NCBI GenBank assembly: GCA_946534145.1
Contig: CAMNCH010000009.1
Span: 1-41,452 of the forward strand
Reading direction: 5' to 3'
Origin: an uncultured Lachnospiraceae bacterium
Lineage (GTDB): Bacteria; Bacillota; Clostridia; Lachnospirales; Lachnospiraceae
Length of the DNA stretch: 41,452 nt
The first letter of the stretch is position 1. Each line of letters opens with the position of its first letter. The notes below the pieces were generated by a model, which was given only the letters and a program-made list of their open reading frames with translations, ran no database searches and had not been told where the DNA came from. A program made the position numbers and the translations under genes. Shown here piece after piece: positions 1 through 8,149 of the stretch.

Positions 1-2
1 TC

Positions 3-1415
3 TTATTCTTTGCCATCCCAGCAGTAGGTGCAGAGCTTGCATTTGTCGATACCTACGGCGTCGAGCATGTCGTCGAGACGGTTGAAGGCAAGGGAGGTGA
101 AGTTAAGTTCCTTGCGAATCTCTTCAATCATGGTGGCGTAGCGCTCGGAGTCGGGGTCGGCGTATTCGTCGAGAACTTCACGGGAAACATTCTCGGTGCC
201 TTCAAGACGGGCAATAACGCGTCTGGTGATTAAGTCCATCTCTGATGAGGAACGGGAGAAGTTTAAGTACTTGCAGCCGTACAAAAGAGGAGGACAGGCG
301 GGGCGGATGTGTACCTCGAGGGCGCCGCTCTTATACAAAAACTCGGTGGTCTCGCGAAGCTGTGTGCCGCGGACGATGGAGTCGTCTATCAAAAGAAGCT
401 TTTTATCACGAATCAGATCTTCAACGGCCAGCAACTTCATCTTGGCAATCAGGTTACGCTGGGACTGCATGGTGGGCATGAAGGAGCGGGGCCATGTAGG
501 AGTGTACTTGATGAAGGGGCGGGAGAAGGGAATCTTGGATTCGTTGGCATAGCCTATGGCGTGGGCAAGACCGGAGTCGGGAACGCCTGCAACTACGTCG
601 GGTTTCGCATTGTCGCGCTTGGCCATTTTTTCGCCGCAGATGTAACGCATTCTTTCGACGCTGATGCCTTCGTAGGAACTGGAAGGGTAGCCGTAGTAAA
701 TCCACAGGAAAGTACAAATCTTCATCTTGTCGCCGGGCTGTACCAGTGTGGTGCAGGAGGTGGGAGTGATGACGCATACCTCACCGGGACCGAGTTCCTT
801 GTAATCGGTGTAGCCTAAATTCTTATATGAGAAATTTTCAAAGGCGGCGCAGAAAGCGTCATCCTTGTGACCTATGACAATGGGTGTGCGGCCGAATTTA
901 TCTCTGGCGCAATATATTCCTTTGGGAGTCAAAAGAAGAAGTGACAATGAGCCGTCAATCTTTTCAAGGGCGTAGCGGATTCCGTCCACAAGATTTTCCT
1001 TGGCATTGATGAGAGCTGCCACAAGTTCGGTTGCGTTAATCTCGCCGCCGCTCATTTCAAGGAAATGAGAGTGACCGCTTTTAAAGATTTCGTCCGCAAG
1101 CTCTTCGGTGTTGTTAATCTTGCTGACGGTGGTAAGTGAAAATGTACCGTGATGGGAGCGTACTATCAGGGGTTGGGGCTCGTAGTCGGATATGCAGCCG
1201 ATTCCGAGATTGCCGTGCATCTGCTGAACCTCCTTGTCGAACTTGGTACGAAAAGGTGAATTCTCGATGCTGTGGATGGCGCGGTCAAAGCCGTGTTCCT
1301 TGTGATATACACACATTCCTCCGCGACGTGTTCCGAGATGAGAATGATAGTCCGTTCCGAAGAACAGATCGAATACGCAGTCTTTTTTACCTGCAACGCC
1401 AAAAAATCCGCCCAT
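3..1415 (-). CDS. purF: Amidophosphoribosyltransferase (PurF-like, class II glutamine amidotransferase + PRTase)
   Basis: Supplied ORF 3..1526; start trimmed to the internal ATG giving MGGFFGVAGKKDCVFDLFFGTDYHSHLGTRRGG, preceded by a GAGGAG-type RBS. PRPP-binding motif LLLIDDSIVRGTQ and C-terminal Cys motif CKLCTYC. Confidence 0.9.
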   Translation of the reverse strand: MGGFFGVAGKKDCVFDLFFGTDYHSHLGTRRGGMCVYHKEHGFDRAIHSIENSPFRTKFDKEVQQMHGNLGIGCISDYEPQPLIVRSHHGTFSLTTVSKINNTEELADEIFKSGHSHFLEMSGGEINATELVAALINAKENLVDGIRYALEKIDGSLSLLLLTPKGIYCARDKFGRTPIVIGHKDDAFCAAFENFSYKNLGYTDYKELGPGEVCVITPTSCTTLVQPGDKMKICTFLWIYYGYPSSSYEGISVERMRYICGEKMAKRDNAKPDVVAGVPDSGLAHAIGYANESKIPFSRPFIKYTPTWPRSFMPTMQSQRNLIAKMKLLAVEDLIRDKKLLLIDDSIVRGTQLRETTEFLYKSGALEVHIRPACPPLLYGCKYLNFSRSSSEMDLITRRVIARLEGTENVSREVLDEYADPDSERYATMIEEIRKELNFTSLAFNRLDDMLDAVGIDKCKLCTYCWDGKE

Positions 1416-1447
1416 GGTGCTCCTCTTTCTGTATACAGTTGAATTTA

Positions 1448-1476
1448 CGGATGAGGCCCTTGTGCGGGCCTGTCCG
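1448..1476 (-). promoter_or_regulatory. Hairpin in the purF 5' leader
   Basis: CGGA-tg-AGGCCC-ttgtgc-GGGCCT-g-TCCG: 10 bp stem with small bulges, upstream of purF; no adjacent T-run. Confidence 0.4.
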
Positions 1477-1617
1477 CATAGGAAAAATACATTTAAAAAA
1501 TAGCACAAAACTTTTTTTGAGTCCACGGAAAAATAAAGACTTTCTACGATTTGTTAAGTTTTATGGAATTTTTTGCGAAACGATGCTTTTTCATGTGAGA
1601 TATGCTAAAATCTTTTT

Positions 1618-2682
1618 ATGAAAAAGTTTGGAAAAATCATTCTGACAACTGTATCTTTGTGCGCCGCTCTTAGCTTTGCAGCCTGCGGCAAGAAACCCAC
1701 CATGTATTACGATACGGCTTACGCCTACCTTCTTAACAATCAGTTTGAGGAGGCAAGGGACAATTTCCTGCTTTCTTTGGAAAAAGAAGACGAAAGGAAA
1801 GATGCCTACAGAGGCCTGGGCATCGCATACGTGGGCACGGGCGAATACGACAACGGCGCCGAGGCGTTTATAAAGGCACTGGAGAAATCCAACGGACGCA
1901 TCAAGGAAATAGATTACGATATCAACTATTATCTCGGCTACGCTTACGAAAAGAGCGGCAAATACGCCGAAGCGGCGGATGTGTACACTGCCATCGTGAC
2001 CCTTCGTCCCAAGGACACGGACGCTTACTACAGAAGAGCGCTCTGCAGACTCATGATCGGTGACAAAACCGGTGCCGACGAGGACTTCGCGGCGGTTACC
2101 GCCAGAGACAATGACAATTACGATCTTCATATAGACATTTTTTATTCCATTAAGAATGCGGGCTTTGAGACCGAGGCCAGCTCCTACTTAAGAGCCATTC
2201 TCGAGGACGGTGACCGCAAGATTACCGACTACGACCGCGGCCGCATGCACTACTGCCTCGGCAATTACTCCGACGCCCGTGTATATCTTGAAAAGGCCAA
2301 AAACCTCACGGACCCCGAGACCATTTTAGTCCTCGGCAAGACTTATGAGGCCATGTCCGACTACTCCTACGCGGCCACTCTTTATGCCGAATATCTGGAG
2401 AAAAAAGGCAATAACGCCGCAGTCTACAATCAGTTAGGCGTCTGCCGCTGGAAGCTTGAAGACTACGAGGGTGCTTTGTCGGCATTTTCTTTCGGCTTAA
2501 AGCTTGATGCCCCGGACTGGGAAAAAGAACTCCTATACAACGAGGCGGTGACCTACGAATACCTGCTTGATTTCGACACCGCCCGCGAAAAGATGGAAGC
2601 CTATTGCGAGAAGTATCCCAAGGATGAAGCGGCGGCACATGAAATGCTGTTCCTAGCCACCAGACATAACAGACAGAACTGA
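1618..2682 (+). CDS. TPR-repeat lipoprotein
   Basis: Signal peptide with lipobox-like LSFAAC; repeated TPR-like units (AYAYLLNNQFEEARDNF, GLGIAYVGTGEYDNGAEAF, YLGYAYEKSGKYAEAADVY). Confidence 0.85.
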   Translation: MKKFGKIILTTVSLCAALSFAACGKKPTMYYDTAYAYLLNNQFEEARDNFLLSLEKEDERKDAYRGLGIAYVGTGEYDNGAEAFIKALEKSNGRIKEIDYDINYYLGYAYEKSGKYAEAADVYTAIVTLRPKDTDAYYRRALCRLMIGDKTGADEDFAAVTARDNDNYDLHIDIFYSIKNAGFETEASSYLRAILEDGDRKITDYDRGRMHYCLGNYSDARVYLEKAKNLTDPETILVLGKTYEAMSDYSYAATLYAEYLEKKGNNAAVYNQLGVCRWKLEDYEGALSAFSFGLKLDAPDWEKELLYNEAVTYEYLLDFDTAREKMEAYCEKYPKDEAAAHEMLFLATRHNRQN

Positions 2683-2687
2683 CTCAG

Positions 2688-2716
2688 AATACCTCGGCGG
2701 TTGCCGGGGTATTTTT
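2688..2716 (+). terminator. Intrinsic terminator after the TPR lipoprotein gene
   Basis: AATACCtCGGC-ggtt-GCCGgGGTATT followed by a T-run. Confidence 0.8.
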
Positions 2717-2755
2717 ATGCTTATGGGAGGTTTCGGGGCGGCATATAATCATTCA

Positions 2756-2950
2756 TGGCGGACTCTATCGCAGCGTCGGCACTTAGCGGGTGTCCTTCAA
2801 GCCGCTTATGTGCAGAACGGACCGGAGTGCTTTTTACGGAGTGGACGGGCGGCCGCTACGCGAGATCGAAACGGGAGTGGGTCCGGCAGGGATGATTATA
2901 TGACGACACGACACCGGAGCGGAGGCATGTAAAATTATGTCAACCGCCCA
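2756..2950 (+). ncRNA. Candidate structured non-coding RNA (family unassigned)
   Basis: GC-rich block without a convincing ORF, 3' of a TATAAT at 2744-2749. Helices: GCAC/GTGC (2779-2782/2810-2813) enclosing AGCGG/CCGCT (2785-2789/2802-2806); CGGACC/GGTCCG (2818-2823/2880-2885); GGGCGG/CCGCCC (2847-2852/2944-2949). Three GGAGTG repeats. Confidence 0.5.
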
Positions 2951-3027
2951 AACAATTGACCGAACCGATTAAAACGCCTTAACCACGGCGAAAACTCAAA
3001 TTTGTACATAGTTGTCAGAATACGAAA

Positions 3028-3075
3028 ACACAATATATTGGGGTTACATAATTCAAAAATCTCGATATTTTGTGT
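3028..3075 (+). promoter_or_regulatory. Tandem NrdR-box-like sites upstream of nrdD
   Basis: ACACAATATATTGGGG (3028-3043) and TCTCGATATTTTGTGT (3060-3075), both resembling ACACwATATATwGTGT, starts 32 bp apart. The first overlaps the -10 of TTGTCA-N16-TATATT (3012-3017/3034-3039). Confidence 0.75.
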
Positions 3076-3156
3076 TTTTTCAATTGACTTTTATATACTG
3101 CTTTGATAAACTGATTATGCGGGGTTTGGCAACAAAAATAAAGGGAGATAAACCAA

Positions 3157-5544
3157 ATGTATCAGGTAATTAAGAGAGACGGGACTACATCGGATTTTAC
3201 TTTAACCAAGATCAGCGATGCCATTATGAAGGCTTTCGTTGCAACGGAGATGGAGTATTCCAATGATATTATCGACCTTCTTTCCTTAAGGGTTACTGCA
3301 GATTTTCAGTCCAAGGTTAAAGACGGCGCAATTCATGTGGAGGACATTCAGGACAGCGTAGAGAGAGTTCTTGAGCAGACAGGCTATTCGGAGGTTGCCA
3401 AGGCTTATATTCTTTATCGTAAGCAGCACGAGAAGATGCGTGAGATGAAGTCCACCATCCTTGACTACAAGGATGTTGTGAACAGCTACGTTAAAGTTGA
3501 AGACTGGAGAGTTAAGGAGAATTCCACCGTTACTTACTCCGTGGGCGGACTTATCCTTTCCAACTCAGGTGCAGTTACAGCCAATTACTGGCTCAGTGAA
3601 ATTTACGACGAAGAAATCGCAGAGGCGCACAGAAACGCCGATATTCATATACACGATCTTTCCATGCTCACAGGTTACTGTGCGGGATGGTCTTTGAAAC
3701 AGCTTATTACGGAAGGTCTCGGCGGTATTCCCGGCAAGATTACTTCCGCACCCGCAAGACACTTATCCGTTCTTTGCAACCAGATGGTTAACTTCCTCGG
3801 TATCATGCAGAACGAATGGGCAGGTGCTCAGGCATTTTCTTCTTTTGATACCTACCTTGCACCTTTTGTTAAGATAGACAATCTTTCCTATCCCGAGGTT
3901 AAGAAGTGCATCGAAGCCTTTATTTACGGCGTTAACACTCCTTCCCGCTGGGGTACTCAGGCTCCTTTCTCCAATATTACACTTGACTGGACCGTACCCG
4001 CCGACCTTGCCGAACTTCCCGCTATCGTAGGCGGCGAGCCCCAGAACTTCAAGTACAAAGATTGTAAGAAAGAAATGGATATGATTAACAAAGCCTTCAT
4101 CGAAACCATGGTTGAAGGCGATGCAAACGGACGCGGATTCCAGTATCCCATCCCCACATATTCCATTACCAAAGACTTTGACTGGTCAGAGACAGAGAAC
4201 AACAAGCTTCTCTTTGAAATGACTGCCAAATACGGCACACCTTATTTCTCCAATTACATCAATTCCGATATGGAGCCTTCGGACGTTCGTTCCATGTGCT
4301 GCCGTTTGAGACTTGACTTAAGAGAACTTCGCAAGAAGACAGGCGGTTTCTTTGGCTCGGGTGAGTCCACAGGTTCCGTGGGCGTTGTTACCATCAACAT
4401 GCCTCGTATCGCTTATCTTTCAGCCAATGAAGACGAGTTCTTCAAGCGTCTTAACAGACTTATGGACATTTCCGCAAGATCTCTTAAGATTAAGCGCGGA
4501 GTTATTACCAAACTTTTGGATGAGGGACTTTATCCTTACACCAAGAGATATCTCGGAACCTTTGACAATCACTTCTCAACCATCGGCCTTATCGGCATGA
4601 ACGAAGTGGGTCTTAACGCCAACTGGTTAAGAGCCGACATGACCGACGTGAAGACTCAGGAATTTACCAAAAAGGTTCTTAATCACATGCGTAACCGTCT
4701 TGCCGACTATCAGCAGCAGTACGGCGACCTTTACAACCTTGAGGCTACACCTGCAGAAAGCACCACCTACAGACTGGCCAAACACGACAAGAAGCGCTGG
4801 CCCGCCATCAAGACCGCAGGCAAGCCCGGTGATACACCTTACTACACCAATTCATCTCATCTTCCCGTTGAGTTTACATCGGATATTTTCGATGCTCTCG
4901 ACATTCAGGATGAGTTACAGACACTTTATACTTCCGGTACTGTTTTCCACGCATTCTTAGGTGAGAAACTTCCCGACTGGAAGGCAGCGGCCAATCTCGT
5001 TAGAACCATTGCGGAGAATTACAAGCTTCCTTACTACACAATGTCACCTACCTATTCTATCTGTAAGAATCACGGATACCTGGCAGGGGAGAAGAAGGTT
5101 TGTCCTTTCTGCGGTGAGACCACCGAAGTATACAGCCGTATTACCGGTTACTACAGACCGGTTCAGAACTGGAACGATGGTAAAGCTCAGGAATATGTAA
5201 ACCGTAAGACCTACGATATCGCCAATTCCTCTTTGAAACGCCCCGTCAGCAGAGTGGTTACCATTTCGGCAGATGACAATAATGAGGTAAGCGTTGAAGA
5301 ACCCGTTAACGTTAAATACCTCTTCACCACCAAGACCTGCCCCAATTGTAAACTTGCCAAAGAAATGTTGGAAGGAATCGACTACATTTTGATAGACGCC
5401 GAAGAAAACAGAGAGCTTGTGGAACGATACCGGATTATGCAGGCTCCGACCCTCGTGGTGGTTGATAAAGGAGAGTTTAAAAAATACGTAAACGCATCCA
5501 ATATCAAAAAATATGTTGAAAATGAGGCGGGAGTTACAGTATAA
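3157..5544 (+). CDS. nrdD: Anaerobic (class III) ribonucleoside-triphosphate reductase with C-terminal glutaredoxin/thioredoxin-like domain
   Basis: N-terminal ATP-cone (MYQVIKRDGTTSDFTLTKISDAIMKAF), Zn-site Cys, glycyl-radical-like SRITGYYRPVQNW, C-terminal YLFTTKTCPNCKLAKEML...QAPTLVVVDKGE redoxin module. Confidence 0.95.
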   Translation: MYQVIKRDGTTSDFTLTKISDAIMKAFVATEMEYSNDIIDLLSLRVTADFQSKVKDGAIHVEDIQDSVERVLEQTGYSEVAKAYILYRKQHEKMREMKSTILDYKDVVNSYVKVEDWRVKENSTVTYSVGGLILSNSGAVTANYWLSEIYDEEIAEAHRNADIHIHDLSMLTGYCAGWSLKQLITEGLGGIPGKITSAPARHLSVLCNQMVNFLGIMQNEWAGAQAFSSFDTYLAPFVKIDNLSYPEVKKCIEAFIYGVNTPSRWGTQAPFSNITLDWTVPADLAELPAIVGGEPQNFKYKDCKKEMDMINKAFIETMVEGDANGRGFQYPIPTYSITKDFDWSETENNKLLFEMTAKYGTPYFSNYINSDMEPSDVRSMCCRLRLDLRELRKKTGGFFGSGESTGSVGVVTINMPRIAYLSANEDEFFKRLNRLMDISARSLKIKRGVITKLLDEGLYPYTKRYLGTFDNHFSTIGLIGMNEVGLNANWLRADMTDVKTQEFTKKVLNHMRNRLADYQQQYGDLYNLEATPAESTTYRLAKHDKKRWPAIKTAGKPGDTPYYTNSSHLPVEFTSDIFDALDIQDELQTLYTSGTVFHAFLGEKLPDWKAAANLVRTIAENYKLPYYTMSPTYSICKNHGYLAGEKKVCPFCGETTEVYSRITGYYRPVQNWNDGKAQEYVNRKTYDIANSSLKRPVSRVVTISADDNNEVSVEEPVNVKYLFTTKTCPNCKLAKEMLEGIDYILIDAEENRELVERYRIMQAPTLVVVDKGEFKKYVNASNIKKYVENEAGVTV

Positions 5545-5548
5545 ATAG

Positions 5549-5579
5549 AAGGAGGTTGTGAAGAGCAACCTCCTTTTTT
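5549..5579 (+). terminator. Intrinsic terminator after nrdD
   Basis: AAGGAGGTTG-tgaagag-CAACCTCCTT with T-run. Confidence 0.85.
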
Positions 5580-5623
5580 AGAGTATGTGGGCATGACCCC
5601 GAATATTTACAGGAGATTTTTAA

Positions 5624-6541
5624 ATGATTAACAAACTGACAGAGCGTATCAAAGCCACCAACGCTCCCATCGTAGTAGGCCTCGACCCTACACTTAAGCT
5701 TATGCCGAACTTCCTTAAGGAGAAAAACTTCAAGGAATACGGTGCCGATTTAACCGGTGCCGCAAGAGCCATCGTTGAGTACAATAAAGGCATTGTGGAC
5801 GCAATCGCGGACCTTGTTCCCTGCGTTAAGCCCCAGATAGCCATGTACGAACAGTTCGGCGTGGAAGGCGTCATAGCTTTCAAAGAAACCGTTGACTATT
5901 GTAAAAAGAAAGGCCTCATCGTCCTTGGCGACATCAAAAGAGGCGACATCGGTTCCACCAGCGAAGCCTATGCGGTAGGCCATCTGTCAGGAGTAGAAAT
6001 AAACGGAGTCAAATACGAAGGCTTCGGCGAAGATTTCGCAACCGTCAATCCTTACCTTGGCATCGACGGCATCAAGCCTTTCATCGACGTATGCCGCAAG
6101 GAGAAAAAGGGTATATTCGTACTTGTTAAGACTTCAAACCCCAGCTCCGGCGAGTTCCAGGACCGCCTCATAGACGGCAAGCCCTTATACGAGCATGTTG
6201 CCATGAAGGTAGCTGAGTGGGGCGAGACCCTTATGGGTGACACATACAGCTATGTAGGCGCGGTTGTGGGCGCTACATATCCCGAAATGGGCAAGGCTTT
6301 AAGAAAAGTTATGCCCAAGGCTTACATCCTGGTACCCGGCTACGGTGCACAGGGCGGTACCGCAGACGGCTTAAGACCTTTCTTTAACGAAGACGGTCTC
6401 GGTGCCATCGTTAACTCCTCAAGAGGCATCATCGCCGCTTATCAGCAGGACAAATACAAGAGCTTCGGCGAAGAAGGCTACGCAGACGCAGCCCGTCAGG
6501 CAGTTATCGATATGAGAGAAGATATCAACAGCATCTTTTAA
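5624..6541 (+). CDS. pyrF: Orotidine-5'-phosphate decarboxylase
   Basis: APIVVGLDPTLKLMP, VLGDIKRGDIGSTSEAYA, LVPGYGAQGG motifs. Confidence 0.95.
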   Translation: MINKLTERIKATNAPIVVGLDPTLKLMPNFLKEKNFKEYGADLTGAARAIVEYNKGIVDAIADLVPCVKPQIAMYEQFGVEGVIAFKETVDYCKKKGLIVLGDIKRGDIGSTSEAYAVGHLSGVEINGVKYEGFGEDFATVNPYLGIDGIKPFIDVCRKEKKGIFVLVKTSNPSSGEFQDRLIDGKPLYEHVAMKVAEWGETLMGDTYSYVGAVVGATYPEMGKALRKVMPKAYILVPGYGAQGGTADGLRPFFNEDGLGAIVNSSRGIIAAYQQDKYKSFGEEGYADAARQAVIDMREDINSIF

Positions 6542-6564
6542 AATAAATATTCGGAGATTTGATT

Positions 6565-7239
6565 ATGGAAAGCTACAAGCAGGAATTTATAGAATTTATG
6601 GTAGAGGCCGATGTGCTTAAATTCGGCGATTTCACTTTAAAGAGCGGCCGCAAGAGCCCCTTCTTTATGAATGCGGGAGCATACGTTACGGGCTCCCAGC
6701 TTATGAGACTGGGCGAATACTACGCCAAGGCCATTCACGACACTTACGGTGATGACTTTGATGTATTGTTCGGACCCGCTTACAAGGGCATTCCCCTTTC
6801 CGTTGCCACAGTTATTGCTTTTTCCAAGTTATACGGCAAAGAAATCAGATACTGCTCAAACCGTAAGGAGGTTAAGGACCACGGCGACACCGGCATCCTC
6901 CTTGGCTCCAAGCTTAAAGACGGCGACAGAGTGGTAATCATCGAAGACGTTACCACTTCCGGTAAGTCCATCGAGGAAACATTCCCCATCATCAAGGCTC
7001 AGGCAGACGTTACCATCGTAGGCCTTATGGTTTCCCTTAACAGAATGGAGAGAGGTCAGGGCACCAAGTGCGCGCTTGACGAGATTAAGGATCTTTACGG
7101 ATTCGACACCGCAGCCATCGTTACCATGGCAGAGGTCAAAGAACACTTAACCAATCGCGAAGTTAAGGGTCGCGTGGTAATCACCGATGAAATCGCAGCC
7201 GCTATTGACGCATATTACAAGGAATACGGCGCGGTATAA
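6565..7239 (+). CDS. pyrE: Orotate phosphoribosyltransferase
   Basis: VVIIEDVTTSGKSIEE PRPP motif; ATG at 6565 chosen over the upstream TTG (ORF 6559) because of the GGAG RBS. Confidence 0.93.
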   Translation: MESYKQEFIEFMVEADVLKFGDFTLKSGRKSPFFMNAGAYVTGSQLMRLGEYYAKAIHDTYGDDFDVLFGPAYKGIPLSVATVIAFSKLYGKEIRYCSNRKEVKDHGDTGILLGSKLKDGDRVVIIEDVTTSGKSIEETFPIIKAQADVTIVGLMVSLNRMERGQGTKCALDEIKDLYGFDTAAIVTMAEVKEHLTNREVKGRVVITDEIAAAIDAYYKEYGAV

Positions 7240-7262
7240 AGGGTTTTCGTATTTTTTTCCGA

Positions 7263-7291
7263 TTGCCTTAGTAAGATTTTGAATATACAAT
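7263..7291 (+). promoter_or_regulatory. Sigma-A-type promoter in front of the small membrane protein gene
   Basis: TTGCCT (7263-7268)-N17-TACAAT (7286-7291). Confidence 0.6.
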
Positions 7292-7301
7292 ATTTATTGT
7301 T

Positions 7302-7619
7302 ATGAAAAAAACACAGCGAAAATACATCTATTCCAATAAAGAACATACGAAAAAAGGCATTTTTTCCACTGTTCTTGCGGTTCTTTCTTTTATCTTCTTG
7401 ATGCTAGTGATTATCGTGTCATACTCAAGAAGAGGGAACGTGGGAGGCTCCTTTGGAGCTACAGCCTTTTTGTGTTCGGTTTTTTCCGCGGGAGGCATTA
7501 TCTTAGGCGCCCTCGGCAAGTCCGAGCCCGATAAGTTCTATCTTTTTTCGTATATCGGTATTATCTGGAATGTGGTTGACATGCTGATTGTAAGTATGAT
7601 TCTTTACGCAGGAATCTAG
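7302..7619 (+). CDS. Small multi-pass membrane protein of unknown function
   Basis: 105 aa with about three hydrophobic segments (FSTVLAVLSFIFLMLVIIV, AFLCSVFSAGGIILGAL, YIGIIWNVVDMLIVSMILYAGI). Confidence 0.7.
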   Translation: MKKTQRKYIYSNKEHTKKGIFSTVLAVLSFIFLMLVIIVSYSRRGNVGGSFGATAFLCSVFSAGGIILGALGKSEPDKFYLFSYIGIIWNVVDMLIVSMILYAGI

Positions 7620-7631
7620 TGGAGGATTGAA

Positions 7632-8138
7632 ATGGCTACAGTATCCATCGTTATGGGAAGCGACTCCGATATGCCTGTAATGGCCAAGGCCGCAGACGTA
7701 CTTGAGGAGTTCGGCATTTCCTACGAAATGCGCATTATTTCGGCTCACAGAGAGCCCGACACTTTCTTTGAATATGCTAAGACTGCCGAGGACAGAGGGG
7801 TCAAGGTTATTATTGCGGGAGCCGGCATGGCAGCTCATTTGCCCGGCATGTGCGCCGCTATTTTCCCCATGCCCGTTATAGGCATTCCCATGCATACCAC
7901 CAGTCTCGGAGGAAAAGATTCTTTGTACTCCATAGTTCAGATGCCAAGCGGCATTCCCGTTGCCACGGTAGCCATTAACGGAGGCCAGAACGCAGGTCTT
8001 CTTGCCGTTAAAATGCTGGCCGTCAGCGACTCATCCCTTTTGAATAAATTAAAAGAATATACAAAGACCATGAAAGAAGCCGTTGAGAAAAAGGACGAAA
8101 ACCTTCAGAAGAACGGCTATAAAAACTACAGCAAATAA
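7632..8138 (+). CDS. purE: 5-(carboxyamino)imidazole ribonucleotide mutase / AIR carboxylase family
   Basis: [51 protein letters not shown]. Confidence 0.93.
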   Translation: MATVSIVMGSDSDMPVMAKAADVLEEFGISYEMRIISAHREPDTFFEYAKTAEDRGVKVIIAGAGMAAHLPGMCAAIFPMPVIGIPMHTTSLGGKDSLYSIVQMPSGIPVATVAINGGQNAGLLAVKMLAVSDSSLLNKLKEYTKTMKEAVEKKDENLQKNGYKNYSK

Positions 8139-8149
8139 GGAGAAACGTT

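Noticed and set aside
196-818. Plus-strand ORFs opposite purF (118, 78 and 169 aa)
   Set aside because: Shadow ORFs lying antisense to a clear purF coding region; no family resemblance.
2717-2932. 71-aa ORF MLMGGFGAAYNHSW... as a protein-coding gene
   Set aside because: Low-complexity, Arg/Gly/Ser-rich composition, no RBS-linked start, overlaps the -10 box and the candidate structured RNA.
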